Below, piece by piece: positions 22,201 through 55,788 of a stretch of 64,000 nucleotides of DNA; within the stretch, counting starts at the first letter, position 1; every line of letters begins with the position of its first letter. The stretch spans positions 10,374,001 to 10,438,000 of the forward strand of contig NC_083517.1 of the NCBI RefSeq assembly GCF_032362555.1, written 5' to 3'. A program made the translations under genes and the position numbers. This stretch comes from Amyelois transitella (taxonomy: Eukaryota > Arthropoda > Insecta > Lepidoptera > Pyralidae). The notes under the pieces were generated by a model. That model was not told the origin of the DNA and searched no databases. It saw only the letters and a list, made by a program, of their open reading frames with translations.

Positions 22201-22211
22201 GGAATGGACAT
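16273..22211 (-). CDS. DCAF7/WDR68 WD40-repeat protein (eight exons)
   Basis: Exons in transcript order are 22211-22147, 21352-21250, 20788-20653, 20042-19792, 19102-18977, 18447-18361, 17417-17323 and 16471-16273. All have GT/AG borders and matching phase, giving 353 aa. Exon 1 gives a Ser-rich start and then KRKEIY, joined to [13 protein letters not shown]. Recognisable WD40 blocks include [65 protein letters not shown] and DDHQALIWD. The sequence is close to the 342-aa vertebrate DCAF7, a beta-propeller scaffold that binds DYRK1A/HIPK2 kinases and CUL4-DDB1. The 851-bp last intron is nearly all satellite. The last two exons have a second intact copy at 1945-5101. The start is divergent from Aph-1, 928 bp away. 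Confidence 0.95.
16510..17315. repeat. GT-rich satellite, proximal DCAF7 last intron
   Basis: About 0.8 kb of the same CCGTGTGTGT-type array as at 2396-5000. It fills the intron between exon 8 (16273-16471) and exon 7 (17323-17417) and ends about 8 nt from the exon 7 donor. Confidence 0.95.
17515..17745 (+). mobile_element. Helitron-like non-autonomous fragment
   Basis: Begins A|TCTTATATATAAAATTCTC and contains the CGAAACGGCTTGACCGATTC and AAGGGTTGTCC blocks common in insect Helitrons, followed by a degenerate GCCGGGACGG end. The distal duplicate keeps only the last part, so either the first part was deleted there or the copies recombined. Confidence 0.65.
18466..18783 (-). repeat. SINE family A: one tail fragment plus one near-full copy
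   Basis: A fragment at 18466-18505 is followed, after about 30 bp, by a near-complete copy (18535-18783) ending in CCACACGGCAC. Both lie in DCAF7 intron 5, between exon 6 (18361-18447) and exon 5 (18977-19102). Confidence 0.85.
18854..18968 (+). mobile_element. 3' fragment of the ATGT-tailed LINE
   Basis: In frame this reads [14 protein letters not shown], the C-terminus of the LINE ORF at 39338-40984, and then CTACCCCTCCGGGAAAGAGG and a TATG tail. It is strongly 5'-truncated. Confidence 0.8.
19156..19420 (-). repeat. SINE family A, near full length
   Basis: Starts with (CATA)n and ends in GGGAACCACACGGCAC. It lies in DCAF7 intron 4. Confidence 0.85.
20068..20322 (+). repeat. SINE family A, near full length
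   Basis: Starts TCCGTGTGGTTCAGGGCACC and ends (TATG)n. It lies in DCAF7 intron 3. Confidence 0.85.
20424..20607 (+). mobile_element. LINE fragments
   Basis: 20424-20480 (GACATCCACTGCTGAAGAAA, CCTCCCCCAAAGACTTCCAC) resembles a common lepidopteran LINE fragment. It is followed by a decayed 3' end of the ATGT-tailed LINE (GCAGGGATCGTGGCAAGTGG, then a TATG tail). Confidence 0.6.
20961..21140 (+). repeat. SINE family A, 3'-truncated
   Basis: Starts GTGCCGTGTGGTTCCCAGCA and loses similarity after about 180 bp, near the AATTCCATCTCAGTAAGC stretch. It lies in DCAF7 intron 2, 100 bp below exon 2. Confidence 0.8.
21375..21424. repeat. Near-perfect palindrome in DCAF7 intron 1
   Basis: Arms 21375-21397 and 21402-21424 (23 nt) are reverse complements with one mismatch and a 4-nt loop (TCCC). 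It lies just upstream of the exon 2 acceptor in gene sense. Confidence 0.9.
21497..21870 (-). mobile_element. 5'-truncated copy of the ATGT-tailed LINE
   Basis: Encodes the last about 115 residues of the LINE ORF ([20 protein letters not shown] onward, then [14 protein letters not shown]) and the shared 3' end with a CATA-repeat tail. Few changes are visible against 39338-39690, so it is relatively young. Confidence 0.85.
21930..22126 (+). repeat. SINE family A, degenerate
   Basis: Keeps AGGCTTATAAACTTGGGAT, GATAGGCTAGCAAC, CTGTCTACCCCGTAAGGGAT and an ATGT-like end. It abuts the DCAF7 exon 1 donor (22141-22146). Confidence 0.65.
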
Positions 22212-23138
22212 TGGGGCCGCCAGGATTGCAACTTTTCTTCACAGGTATCTACAAATATACCTTTATGAAAAACTAGCGCTGACAGTGTTGTTGATTTTTA
22301 TATGAAATATTCTCATTAAACATGCATTTCAAGACAAAATTCTAAAAATTAATAGAACGATCAATAAAAGTCATAATTTACCTAACAAAAACAGAAAATA
22401 TCTAATTTAATACTGATGAAGTTCAAAAATGCACAATATTCGACAGATTTTTTTGATAATATGCAAAGTACTTACTTTTATTTTTAGGAAATTGCAAAAT
22501 CTAGAAATAGCAAACAAACAAGCATTTCCATTAATTTGAAGTTGACACGATACATTACGATGACGTTTCCTTTCTTTTTTTTTCAACAATATATTTTTTA
22601 ATGCCATTACACAAAGAAAGTACAGTACACATCTACCACCTGTGGCTACCACCTACTTACCGAATAATTCCACGTCACAAACGGTCTCGGCAAAGTTCTA
22701 ACTAGAGCTTGCATTAGTTGAATGTGCTTATTTTGTTTGTAACCTTTTATGAAATCCATGGGGCAGTGGTCCTTAAAGGCCGGGAACAAACAACACGTCA
22801 TTGTCCAACCCTTTTTAAAACTGTGATCGTTGCAAAACTAAAGTATGTCATTGTCACTGTCATACCGTCAACAAATAATGATTCATAAATGTCATTTTGC
22901 GATATGTACTAAAAATCACTAAAACAAATTAAATTGCATTTTCTTTCTTTATTTCAATGGCTGAAATTGAATAATACAATTGTTCTCTATCTAAGATCAA
23001 TCTATATAATCTATCTAAGATTCCTATACAACACATTATTGTGATATAACTCGATGTTAGACAGTTGCAGTCTCAATTACTTTCATTTTTCAGTAAACAC
23101 TTGATATCTCTTCAAAGAACTGCTAGAACGATAACAGA
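22212..23138. promoter_or_regulatory. Divergent DCAF7 / Aph-1 intergenic region
   Basis: A 927-bp space separates the two start codons, which are transcribed away from each other. It should contain both 5' UTRs and promoters, but I see no clear TATA box or initiator that I would assign. A roughly 50-bp SINE remnant lies near 22750-22798 (minus). Regulatory content is inferred from position only. Confidence 0.4.
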
Positions 23139-24898
23139 ATGACTCTTGCGGAATTTTTTAGCTGCAGTCTCCTTGCTTACGGGGCGCCGTTTGTGATGTT
23201 CTCAATTACGGTCGCTAATGACCCCGTACGGATCATCATCATGATAGCAGCGGCGTTTGGGTGGCTCCTCTCATTTCTCTTGTCTTCTGTAGTGTGGTAT
23301 GCAGTGGTGCCGTTACGCTCGTACTTGGCATTTGGAATGACTTTCGCCATAATTTTCCAGGTATGTATTTTCTGTATGTGCAGTGTAAATAAAATTGCTC
23401 TAATTATTTCTACATAATCCTAATAATATGCACAACAACAAACTAACAAAATCTGCAACTTGTCCTGGTAGACAGTCTTTCTTTCTTCAGTGCACACAGG
23501 TTAATAAAGTCATAATTTTTTTTTATTTATTTATCAATCTTACACTATCATTACAGGCTAGCCCAATGTGATAGTATAGAGCTTTATAAACTAAATTTTG
23601 GTAACAGATTATAAGTAGTTAGTGATATACATGTGAATTCACTTAGTGTGCAAAAAAATAGGTTGAAATCCACAATCGTTTGATTAAATTCCTCAGTGCA
23701 CGAGTTAGTAGTTCATTTTATTTAAAAATCATATTGTTATTATTATTTCAGGAATTATTTCGTTATGGTATGTACCGCCTTTTAAAGAAAACTGAGGCAG
23801 GTCTTAAAGAGATCTCGGAGAACCATGACATAGGTGCCAACAAATTGGAGATGGCCTACGTTTCTGGTCTTGGTTTTGGAACTATGAGCGGGGCTTTTGC
23901 TCTGGTGAATGTGTTGGCTGATTCTGTAAGTTTATTTTAGAAACTCAATACATATATCACATCTATATCCCTCACAGGATAGACAGAGCCGACAGTTGTA
24001 AAAAGACAAAAGCCATGTTTAGCTGTATGGCTAAATTATGAACTTGTGATTCAAATAGTGACAGGGTGCTAGACCATCGCTTAAAAAAAGAATCCCAAGT
24101 TTATAAGCCTATCCCTAAGTCGCCTTTTACGACATCCATGGGAAAGAGATGGAGTGGTCCTATTCTTTTTTGTATTGGTGCCGGAACCACGTGGCCCCAA
24201 GACATCCATGGGACCACATAGCTTATTATTTTACATACATACATATGGTCACGTCTATATCCCTTGCGGGGTAGACAGAGCCAACAGTCTTGAAAAGACT
24301 GAATGGCCACGTTCAGCTATTTGGCTTAATGATAGAATTGAGATTCAAATAGTGACAGGTTGCTAGCCCATCGCCTAAAAAAGAATCTCAAGTTTATAAG
24401 CCTATTCCTTAGTCGCCTTTTACGACATCCATGGGAAAGAAATGGCTTATTATTTTAACTTGGCTTATTTATTTAATTCCTTGGCTTGCTTACATACTAT
24501 AAAAGTATGTTAAGTATACTGTATGTAACAACTATGATCTATGTTAAAATTACTCTTTTTGTTTTCAGATTGGCCCAGGTACTCTAGGGCTTCAAAGTGG
24601 CTCAGAATACTTCTTTGTGACGAGTGCAGCCATGACATTATGCATGATCCTCCTAAATACATTCTGGAGTGTCATTTTCTTCAGCGGTTGCGATGAAAAG
24701 AATTATTTCAAGGTTTCCTGGGTCCTGGTCTCACATTTCTTCGTATCGGGCATCAGTTTGCTGAACCGGAAACAGATCTATGCGAGCACTATTATACCAT
24801 CATACGTAGTTCTGATCATCACTGCGATGATTGCGTTCAAATCTGCCGGTGGGACTGTGCAGAGTTTCATACAAACTTTTCAAAGGAGAGCTACATAA
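23139..24898 (+). CDS. aph-1: Aph-1, gamma-secretase subunit (three exons)
   Basis: Exons 23139-23360, 23752-23925 and 24569-24898 all join in phase 0 and give 241 aa, close to the 238-aa fly protein as remembered. The protein is almost all hydrophobic segments, consistent with the seven-pass Aph-1 fold. The conserved GxxxGxxxG helix motif is visible as GLGFGTMSG (Gly 113, 117 and 121). Other recognisable blocks are MTLAEFFSCSLLAYGAP, FRYGMYRLLKK, SGSEYFFVTSA and HFFVSGISLLN. Aph-1 scaffolds nicastrin, presenilin and Pen-2 in the intramembrane protease that cleaves Notch and APP-type substrates. Intron 2 (23926-24568) is largely two SINEs. The start is the first ATG of the exon and fits the family. 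Confidence 0.96.
23948..24190 (-). repeat. SINE family A in Aph-1 intron 2, diverged
   Basis: Near full length but with many changes. Ends TTGGTGCCGGAACCACG. Confidence 0.8.
24231..24446 (-). repeat. SINE family A in Aph-1 intron 2, second copy
   Basis: Tail (CATA)n, then a good match to GACATCCATGGGAAAGAAAT. Its 5' end is missing. Confidence 0.85.
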
Positions 24899-24982
24899 AT
24901 TGTAAAGTAATTTTAGTTTAGGCAATGACATTATAGTCTATGAAATAATCGGAGTAAGGTATACAACAATATCATACAGTTG

Positions 24983-25374
24983 ACATACATACATAAAGTG
25001 ACGTCCTTATCCCTTGTAAGCTAACAGTCTCGAAATTACTGAAAGACCATATTCAGCTGTATGGCTTCATAATGGAATTGAGATTCTTATAGAGACAGGT
25101 TGCTAGCTCATCACCTACAGAATAAATCCCAAGTTTTTTTTTTTCAAGTTCAATCGTAAGCCTAAGTCGCCTTTTACGACGACTATGTGAAAGATTTGGA
25201 TGAGTGGTTATATTCTCAAGTGCCGGAAACCACGCGGCACTATAGCTAACAAGTTCATTATAGCACAGAAGTTATTCTTTTATCATCAGGCTTAGATTAA
25301 AATGTAGAATAGAGGCTTTTGGCTTTATCTACCTCACAAGGGATAATGATAAAGAGACGCTATAATATGTATGT
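24983..25374. repeat. Two decayed SINE family A copies
   Basis: A minus copy (24983-25241) ends CCGGAAACCACGCGGCAC. A plus tail fragment (25308-25374) reads GGCTTTTGGCTTTATCTACC through TATGTATG. Confidence 0.65.
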
Positions 25375-25793
25375 ATTACTATGATAATATATCAGTATTT
25401 AGTGCAGAGCTTTTTAGGAGCAAAGAAAAATATGCTACCTTTTTTATACTAGTATCGATAATCTTATAGCGCTAACGGCCATCACTACATCTTGCTTTAT
25501 AAATTTTTGGTGATACAATCATCAAAGAAGTGTAAATATGAATAATAGGTAATTATTTGTTTAAATGACGAGTTCTTTTGTATTGGTACGCTCTCTGGGA
25601 TAGTATGGGAAAGTTTATCGTAAAAAGACAATCTAATAAAAAAGATATGAATCATGCAATTTATTATGGCTGATATGGTATTTTGCCAGAGTTGACGAAA
25701 CTCATGTTTTTACCCGACTGCGCCAGAAAGTTATTGTGTTTACACATTTAGATGTATAGGTAGTATGATTAGTATTATATAATTTGGATAAAT

Positions 25794-26003
25794 TTATACT
25801 AATATTATAAAGCTGAAGAGTTTGTTTGTTTGTTTTAACGCGCTAATCTCAGGCACTACTGGTATATAATATCACGCTGCAACTATTTGGAGCGAAGAAA
25901 TAATGGAAAATGTGAAAAAAACGGGGAAAATTATTCATCCTTGAGGGCTTCAGTGATGCCCAAAATAACTATTTCACGCGGACGAAGTCGCGGGCACAGC
26001 TAG
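25794..26003 (+). mobile_element. Small Helitron-like element (Lep1 type)
   Basis: Contains ATATTATAAAGCTGAAGAGT, the AACGCGCTAATCTCAGG block and TTATTCATCCTTGAGGGCTT, and ends CGCGGGCACAGCTAG|T. That is the hairpin plus CTAG end of the lepidopteran non-autonomous Helitron group. No coding capacity. Confidence 0.8.
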
Positions 26004-26244
26004 TATATGATAATTTCATTGTACGAATAATAAATACTTAGACCTTACCATCTCATCCAGGAGGGCGTAATGCAATGTTGCATGTTAGCAAATTGTTAAA
26101 TTAAGTAAAGACTGATTGGTATTGTATAGAATTTAACTGATTTGTTTGTATACAGTTATTACGAGCGTCTTTACTATACATAGATAAAAAAAGCGAAATT
26201 TAGGATTCGCAAAAAAAAAACCATGCCGTGGGAGATTGAAACTA

Positions 26245-26357
26245 AAGTAGAAGAAATAAAATAGAAATAAAAGAAACATAACAAATATAGATGTACGCGC
26301 GATAGAAGAAATAAAATAGAAATAAAGGAAACATAACAAATATAGATGTACGCGCGA
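26245..26357. repeat. Two tandem copies of an approximately 56-bp unit
   Basis: The stretch from AGAAGAAATAAAATAG to GATGTACGCGCGA occurs twice in a row with one visible difference (AAAAGAAAC versus AAAGGAAAC). A CGCGCG-bounded inverted block follows. Confidence 0.8.
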
Positions 26358-27424
26358 CGTTCGTATTTATCGCGCGAAAAACTATCGCTGTCCCGATGCA
26401 CGTCATAATAAAAAAGCGAAACAGCGATCGTTTTTCGCGTGATAAACACGGCGTCACGATGTAACGGGTGTCATTGTAATAAAGTTTTTTTTTAATGCAG
26501 CGTATTGGATGAGTTGTCATAAGGCGTAGACTTTCGCGCCAAATTTTTATTGGCTTTTTAAACATATTCATTAAGTCATAGAGGCTACAAGTGCAACCCA
26601 GGTGGCTTTGCGTAGTTACAAGATGGATCTAATTTTAAGAGTTAACAGTTCTTTAGACATATTAATATCTGTGGTTACAATACAACCACTTATATCTGTC
26701 GTCTCGGCAATATTTGACGGCGCAAAAATAGCGCAACCTACCGCCGAATCCAACCGAATGAAAACTCAATAAAATGACGACCTTATTACAAGCGTATAAA
26801 ACTTAAAATCCACGCTATCTCGCTCATAATAGTAGTTCAACAGTTCTCGGTTCAATTCACAAGCTCTGATATGATATATTTCTGCGCAGGCACTTCGGTG
26901 TAACTTCTAGAAGCGGTAATACTGACTGAATCTACGTAATAAATATGGCAGCCATATAGGGAACCGCAGATTTTATAGTTAAAAGCTGATGCAAGATTAT
27001 ACCTCTCTGACGTCACAACTTGAAAAAGACATACAGCAAAAACGAATCAAAATACTATAGTAAATTTGATTTTTGAAAAAGAAAACATCAAAATAAATTC
27101 ATAATTAATTTTATTTCATACTCATTACATGTTTATTATTTCTATGTATGTGATATATTTAAGAGATCATTCCTTAATTACTAATAAGCACATCAATTAA
27201 AATGTGGACGGAAAATAGTTTTAGTTACCTAATTAATAATTAAAAATAACTTAAAAATACATTTAAGTTTTATTTTGCAACATCTTTCAACACCTGAGGT
27301 TGCATTTTGGAATTTACAAAATAACTCCTGAACAATGCCTATGTGATTACTGAACATATTACCTATATGGTATCTTTAGTCAATTCTTTAGTTTTAGACG
27401 AGACATAGATTATTCTGAATGAGA

Positions 27425-27625
27425 GTGTATGTGATTGAATTGGTAAGGTGTACGCTTAAAATGCGCAGAAAGGCACATGTTCGAATCCCACCCTGGCCAT
27501 GCACCAATAACTATCAGATGGGAGTCGCTTTGTGTAAAAACGTGACTCACCCAATCCAGGGTCCATGGTCAAAGGCATGCTCTTCGGAGTGAGGATGCAA
27601 CCAGAACTAGAAGCCAAGAGAAACA
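27425..27625 (+). repeat. tRNA-derived SINE (family B)
   Basis: Has Pol III-like internal boxes: TTGGTAAGGTGTACGC (A-box-like) and TGTTCGAATCCCA (B-box-like). A body follows with TCAGATGGGAGTCGCTTTG, CACCCAATCCAGGGTCCATG and GAGGATGCAACCAGAACTAG. Relatives at 35078-35250 and 60650-60795 share the body but lack a clear tRNA head. Confidence 0.7.
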
Positions 27626-27904
27626 AGAAAATAGATTATTCATAATGATTCTGAATTCACTAGCACTTTTTTAACTGATTTATTTAATTTTATGACTGTG
27701 TCAGTGATTTTGAATTATCAAACCTAATTGAAACACAACTTTTACATATTGGAAAAGATCAGAAACAAAAAAAACTATATAGTAATAATCTTTAAAAAAA
27801 ATACTTCATGATTAAAGAATTAGTAGTGCTGGATGTGGGAAACCTTGCTCAAACCTTGCATGCAGTTCAAATGTTTTCGGCAATATACATAGATGTGGTT
27901 TAGA

Positions 27905-28824
27905 TCAGGCTTCATTTGCCTCGTCAGCCAGCTGAGTGAGCAACGAGTCCACGGTCCACACTGTGTCTGCAGTGTCCTCCTCTACCTGGAAAATGTAATC
28001 TAAATATATTAAAAATTGACTGACTATCCACGACATATCAGTGCACACCACAAACTGCAGGGTGACTAGAGTATAATTTGAAATTTTACATGATATAGGT
28101 CCTATATGTGGTCTTTGAGAGTATATTCCTAATGGGTACCTTCATAATGGTACATTTTAATGTTGTGTTTTTGCTGAGAACAACAAATTACAATAGTTCA
28201 AGTGATAAGTTGACAGCTCTGTGGCAATAAAAAAAAATATTTCTTGTCTGTCTACATACCTGAGGTATGTATGTCTTAAGCACTGCTAACACTGCATCCA
28301 CCCCATCTGCAGAGCCAGTCAGCCCCCCACCAACCTCGGACAAGGCATTTACAGTTTCTTTGTCTTTTCTATCTGTGCTGCAAATTATTGAGAATTTACT
28401 ACCTAAATGAGTTTCAAGCTTATATTTTGCATATGCATTGCATTATTTGTCATACAATGGGAAGTAAACTTGCATGAATACTTACACTGGTGGCATGGAT
28501 ATCTCCTTTTCGAAGATCTCCTGTAAATCATCTAGGTCTGGTATTGTGGGGATGTCATCACTGGAATCTGGAGATTTTTTTGGGATAACGAATTCCCTGG
28601 AAAGCAAAGATACGTTTTAAAGTTGTCCAAATGATATTAATGCTACTTCCAAACGATCAAGATCTTTGAAGAAGACCTGCATTAAGATTGATAATGGTGC
28701 ATTAGCAACTTTTCCCGACCTTATCAGTGTGATATTAAAAATTGAGAAAGACTTACTTTGCCTCAATACGAGTTCCCTCAGCCCAAACACCAATTTTTTT
28801 AGGTTCGGGCACAAAGTCTCCCAT
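27905..28824 (-). CDS. IFT43-like intraflagellar transport protein (four exons)
   Basis: Exons 28824-28757, 28596-28486, 28377-28260 and 27985-27905 have GT/AG borders and consistent phase, giving 125 aa. The protein starts MGDFVPEPKKIGVWAEG, has an acidic DDIPTIPDLDDLQE motif (about residues 36-49) and ends with a block containing VEEDTADTVW and LLTQL. The W-A-D/E, IPDL and C-terminal ED-x-W-L-F/L-T pattern is what I recall of IFT43, a small subunit of the IFT-A complex for retrograde cilium transport. It is short compared with the roughly 200-aa vertebrate protein. The assignment rests on short motifs, so another acidic small protein is possible. The exon model itself is firm. Confidence 0.7.
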
Positions 28825-31800
28825 TGTCACAATAATTAGGCGAAGATAGAAAATAACTATTTATATTGTATATAACTAATAGCATAAAAACTTTTCTTAG
28901 AACATACAATGCATATTTTTATTTCAACTTTTGTTTTGTAATTATTTGGTTCACAGCAACAACAAGCAACTTGGAAATAAACAAAAATGAAATTACACGC
29001 AAATTTTCTTCTTATTTAGATGTGCATAGGGTTAATTTTCATTCGGTTCAATATTTATGAAAGGTGTCATTGTCAAACGCATAGAACATTTTTTTAAAGT
29101 TATGAAGTAAAGCGTCAAGCAAAAGAATGCAATAAACTCCTACCTAATATTCTACTACGTAAAAATTACACAATGTAATGCGAAAGTTGTATGGCTTTTG
29201 GTACATGAGTAAAGTTTAACCTGGAATAACATTTATTATGAGTATGTTGTTACTTTTCCGAAACTCCCATGAAAGTGAAGCTCTGACCCACAACTCGAAA
29301 GTTTGTAAGGATGTGTGCGTATTTGTTACTCTTTTATGCAAAAACAATTGGACGGATTTTGATAAAATTTAAGACACGGGTAGAATATATTTATCCTGAA
29401 ATTCCCACGGGTGCGAAGATAGTCTTAGATCACGTGTATGATTATTAAATACATAATATAATCACATCTTAATCCCTTGCGAGGATGGAGGATGGATCTT
29501 ATTACAGCCCTGAGTTGAGGAGGATCTTGAATTGGCTCAGGAATACGTATTTCTTCTTCCGGGGCAAAATTTCAAATATTTTGTGTTGAAAATAAAATAC
29601 ATGGGCATAATTAAAATCTTTTATTTCTTCATATGGTCATAAAAAATATAACATTCCACACGGTTTATTGCACGATTGCACATCTCTAAAGCTTAATTTA
29701 CAAACTAACCGTTATTTTCTTTCGACGAAATTTACAATTATCAATGGTCTTAAAAATCTCCATTTTCGAAACTTACAACAAAAATATCCTGCGTTATCAT
29801 GTCCTTATTTAAAATTTACAAGTGTTTCATAAAATAATTAATAGTTGAAATTGAATTTACCACAAAAAATGAGACAAACAGAAAATTATTTAGGAAATTA
29901 GAACATTAACAGAAGGAAAAATCATTATCACACAATTAATATAAAAAAGTATCATTGAACTCGATAATAAAATGTCACAATCCACCTTTCGATTTCATAA
30001 GGTGACTAAGGGATAAGCTTATAAACTTGGGATTCCTCTTGTGGTCTACAATGGGCTAGGACCCTGTCACTATTGGAATCCCAATTCCATTATAAAGCTA
30101 TAGAGCTGAAAATGGCTTGTCAATCTTTTCGAGACTGTTAGCTCTGTCAGCCCCGCAAGGGATATAGACGTGATTATATATATATGAATGCATGTATATG
30201 GGGCATCAATGAAAAAAATAACTTTTATCAAATTAAACACTTTATAAGTTATTTATCAAAGTACGTACATGTATTACTTCTCCAGGATTATGAACATAAA
30301 ATAAGAAAATGGAAACGAATCTATATCTCATAATCTAAACTATTCTGGGCAGACAGACTGTACCGATGCAGTATATTCTATTTTCGTTAGTTGAAAACAC
30401 ATAATAAAACACTAGAAAAGAACGAGGATGTACAGAATTGGGTGATTAAATTAAAGGTGCTCTATAAATTGTCAAGTGCAAGTTTAATGAAAGGATATTA
30501 ATTCTAATATTGGTATCAGCCAACTAAAATCAAGCCAAGGTGAGGTCTGTGGCACGGCTATCTCCTGAACACTCGCTGTCTTTAGTGTGCTTCAAACTCT
30601 AAGCCATCTAGGAATGCAATAATGCGAGGAAGTACTCAATCTTATGATTACACAGTATTTCCAGGATTTTTATATATATTTAATTAAGATTTAATTCTAA
30701 AACATGAACATTCATATTTACAAACAATAAAATCGAAGCTACTCAGTTCGCAACACTCAGTAAACAATAGTCCTCTTTACTTTCATAGAGAGGGTATTGT
30801 TACATTTTAATATCAAAAAGTAATCTCTTATAACAATACATATAAATGTGTATTGGTAACAAAATTGTGATATATGGTAATAATTAATTCAGTAATAAAA
30901 CTTATATTTTCTTTGCCATAAAGAAAAATATTTACAAAAATTCATATGATACATATTCAAAAATGTACTGTAGATGCAAGCACCAATAAAAGTCAAATTT
31001 CAATAACTAAAACAAAATTAAAAAAATAGTCATAAAAAATAGGACTTCACACAAAATTATCACCAGTCAATGCTCTTTAAATATACTGTAAAAATAATTT
31101 CAAAAAATTAATACAAATGCATAGTGCATCATGGAATGTGTAGTTTCAATAAAATAATTAAATTATATTAATATAATGCCACCAAACTTATTTTATTAAC
31201 AACTATATGACATATCGATGGCGCCACGTTGGGCGCCAATTTTACAACACAATTTGAAAAAATAGAAAGCAAATGTATGAATAAGAATACGGAAGGAAAA
31301 GAAGGGATCATATAAATCAGCAAAACATTCGCCAGAAGTAATTTTGTGATTGCAAATTCTTTGAAGATAAAGTTCTTTTTGCAAATAATGACGCATTTCA
31401 TATTATTGTAAGAAATTTATATTGTTAATCCAAATAATGGCGTCATGGAAAAAATACTGGAGCGAAAAAAGTTCAACTTTTTATAACGGTGATAAATCGT
31501 AAGTAATTGTCTCACATAAAATTTATTTATCTATAATTCAACTCATTAAAAAATGTGATGTATCATATTAAATATTTACTGTACAAAACAACATCTAAAA
31601 AGGTTTAACATTTATTATCACTTATTATACCCATGCAAATACTGAATAAACAATATTTAAATGCACTGTAGAAAAAATATGAACTTGCTCTACTACTCCT
31701 AATATTATTTTATTAAAATAATCTTCGAGTATGAAGAGTGATTGCTGAGAGTAGAGGAAGCAAAAAATTTGTAAAATATCAGTCAGTGGAAGGCATAGTG

Positions 31801-32459
31801 ATTTTTTGTTCTTTCTATTATTGTTCCTTTATTTTATGTTTATGATTTGTTATGTACATAAAATTTTACTCTGTGCCTACCCCATAGAGACCCTAGCTGT
31901 GATGAAATGTACATGTACAATAATAATTTTTATTTATTTAATAATTCCTACCGCGTTTTTTAAATAGATTCTGGTTCTACGACCGCATTCATTTCAGTTT
32001 TTTACAATTTCAATTTAACTTTTCGCAATAGATCTTCGTCTAAGAATGAGGTCTGTATTTCATTAACTTTTTCACTTTTGTGAAATTCGGCCCTAAAAGG
32101 CTTTGAAATTGTGTATTATAAAAACAGTCATAATAAAGAAAAAGAATAACTGTCTTACTTTCCCTCTAGCTTAAGTTATCCTAAAAAGATAGGAAGAGAG
32201 ATAAGCATATGTTTTGTTAACATATGCAAAGACCCTGCAATTTATTGAAATATCAAAAGTTTGAAGTCTGATAAATTTTACACCGACTTGACTACTCACA
32301 TCACATCAACGAGATACCAAAAGTGCTGATACACATCTCCAACGACTCGACCGCTCACATTTCTTCAACTAACACTTTTTATCACTCTCAACTCAAACAC
32401 TATCACCGCTGTTGAGATGCCAACATGTATTATCCAACACTGTCACAAATCACTGGTCA
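28825..32459. other. AT-rich stretch, probably including the Dorsal-A 3' UTR
   Basis: No coding exon recognised. The part next to 32460 probably contains the 3' UTR of the Dorsal A form, and the part next to 28824 the IFT43-like promoter. One SINE family A copy lies at 29985-30192 (plus). Around 29340-29420 there is a trace of Helitron-like sequence (CGGATTTTGATAAAATTTAA, CCCACGGGTGCGAAGAT). Confidence 0.5.
29985..30192 (+). repeat. SINE family A, 5'-truncated
   Basis: AAGGTGACTAAGGGATAAGC through CCCCGCAAGGGATATAGACG and a degenerate tail. Confidence 0.8.
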
Positions 32460-54313
<21,854 letters not shown>

Positions 54314-54840
54314 CTGTAAACAAGAAAGATATGGATGTATGTACGATTTGATGGTTTAATTTTACTAAGGCATTTGATAAAGTAGATTACGAAGAACGAA
54401 AGAAAGAAGGTTTTATTTTTGTTAAATTATTTTTGATTGAATACAGGTTTAATATAGCATTCGTAATTAAACCAAATTTTATTAAATGGATGCATTAACA
54501 TAGTCTAGACTTGAATCGATTTTCGTGTTCCTCAAGGCATTTACTTGAGGCCACTATTACTTTGTTTGTTTGTTTGTAATATCTTTATTGCATAGAAATT
54601 TACATAGTAACAAGAAAAAAGTACAAAGTTATAAAATAAACAAATCACTAGCAATGGCGGACTTATCCCATAAAGGGATCTCTTCCAGTCAACCGGCAAA
54701 ACAATAAAGGAACTAGATAATTCAGTAAAAAGCGGCAAGTCACTGTGTTTTTAGCAACAATATAATAATATACTAACAGAAATACATATAATAGACATAT
54801 ACCTATCCAATAAATATATATGTATAAACTTATTAATAAA

Positions 54841-55740
54841 CTAGCTTTCCGCCCGCGGCTTCGCCCACGTGTAATTCGGTTATATATAGCGTTTTTTAAT
54901 GATCTCGACAGGGCTTTTTCTTCCACAGGCTGAAATCTTGTTACAACTGGAATTAAATATAGCCTGTGTTACTCAGGGATGATGTAGCTTTCTAATGGTG
55001 AATGTTTGAAATCGATTCAGTAGTTTCGGAGTTTATCGATTACATGTGTAAACAAACAAACATGTAAAAAAATAGATTGTTCCTCTTTATAATATTAGTA
55101 GAAAGTTGTCATACAAAGTCTTTTTTTTTAAGGATGGGAAATCATCAAATGACCTCTCCCGCTCTGGGTGGAACGGAAGGGAGTGTCAGACTTTTACTGA
55201 CTAAAACCCACCTCGTTCCTTCAGTTGCCCTTTGCGTTCCGGGGCCACGGTATCTCGTTAGAACTTTCCCGCAGCCCCGGCTCAGTTTATCCCGTTTCCC
55301 CCCCTTGGGGGTTGACATTTCAAAAATCCCTTCTTAGTGCTCACTTATGTTACTAAAGGAACCTCTGTTCAAAATCTCAGACTCCTATACCGAGCGGTTT
55401 CGGCTGTGCGTTAATAAATCAGTCACCCAATCGCACCCCCTAAATCACGATTGGAGGGTAGTTTGAAAAAACTTATAATGTCAAACATATTTACTTGCCT
55501 ATGTACGTGTTCATGCCAAGTTTCAAGTTTATAAACCCAAGGAATAAGATTTTTCATAGAAACGTTTTTACCCCTTTTCCCCCCCTTGGGGGTTGAATTT
55601 CCAAAAATCCTTTCTTAGTGCTCCCCTACATATCCCAAGGAACCTACATTCCAAATTTCAGCTGTCTACGACCAGTAGTTTCGACTGTGCGTTGTCTGTC
55701 AGTCAGTCACTCAGTAACGGAAGAGTTTTATATATATAGA
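54841..55740 (-). mobile_element. 900-bp non-autonomous Helitron (copy 2)
   Basis: Reverse-complement counterpart of 49765-50664, exactly the same length, and without differences in the parts I compared. Flanked by A and T as expected. Its 5' end touches the 3' tail of the LINE at 55742-60400. Confidence 0.9.
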
Positions 55741-55788
55741 TAAACATACATAAACTAAGACAAATTGCCTGACGTTCGATCTAGGTGC

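Larger units (their letters stand above)
25375..27900. other. AT-rich intergenic stretch with small repeats
   Basis: No gene recognised. It holds a Helitron-like 3' end (25794-26003), a roughly 56-bp direct repeat (26245-26357), CG-rich inverted blocks near 26350-26450, and a tRNA-derived SINE (27425-27625). A possible polyadenylation hexamer for the IFT43-like gene lies on the minus strand at 27679-27684. Confidence 0.55.
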
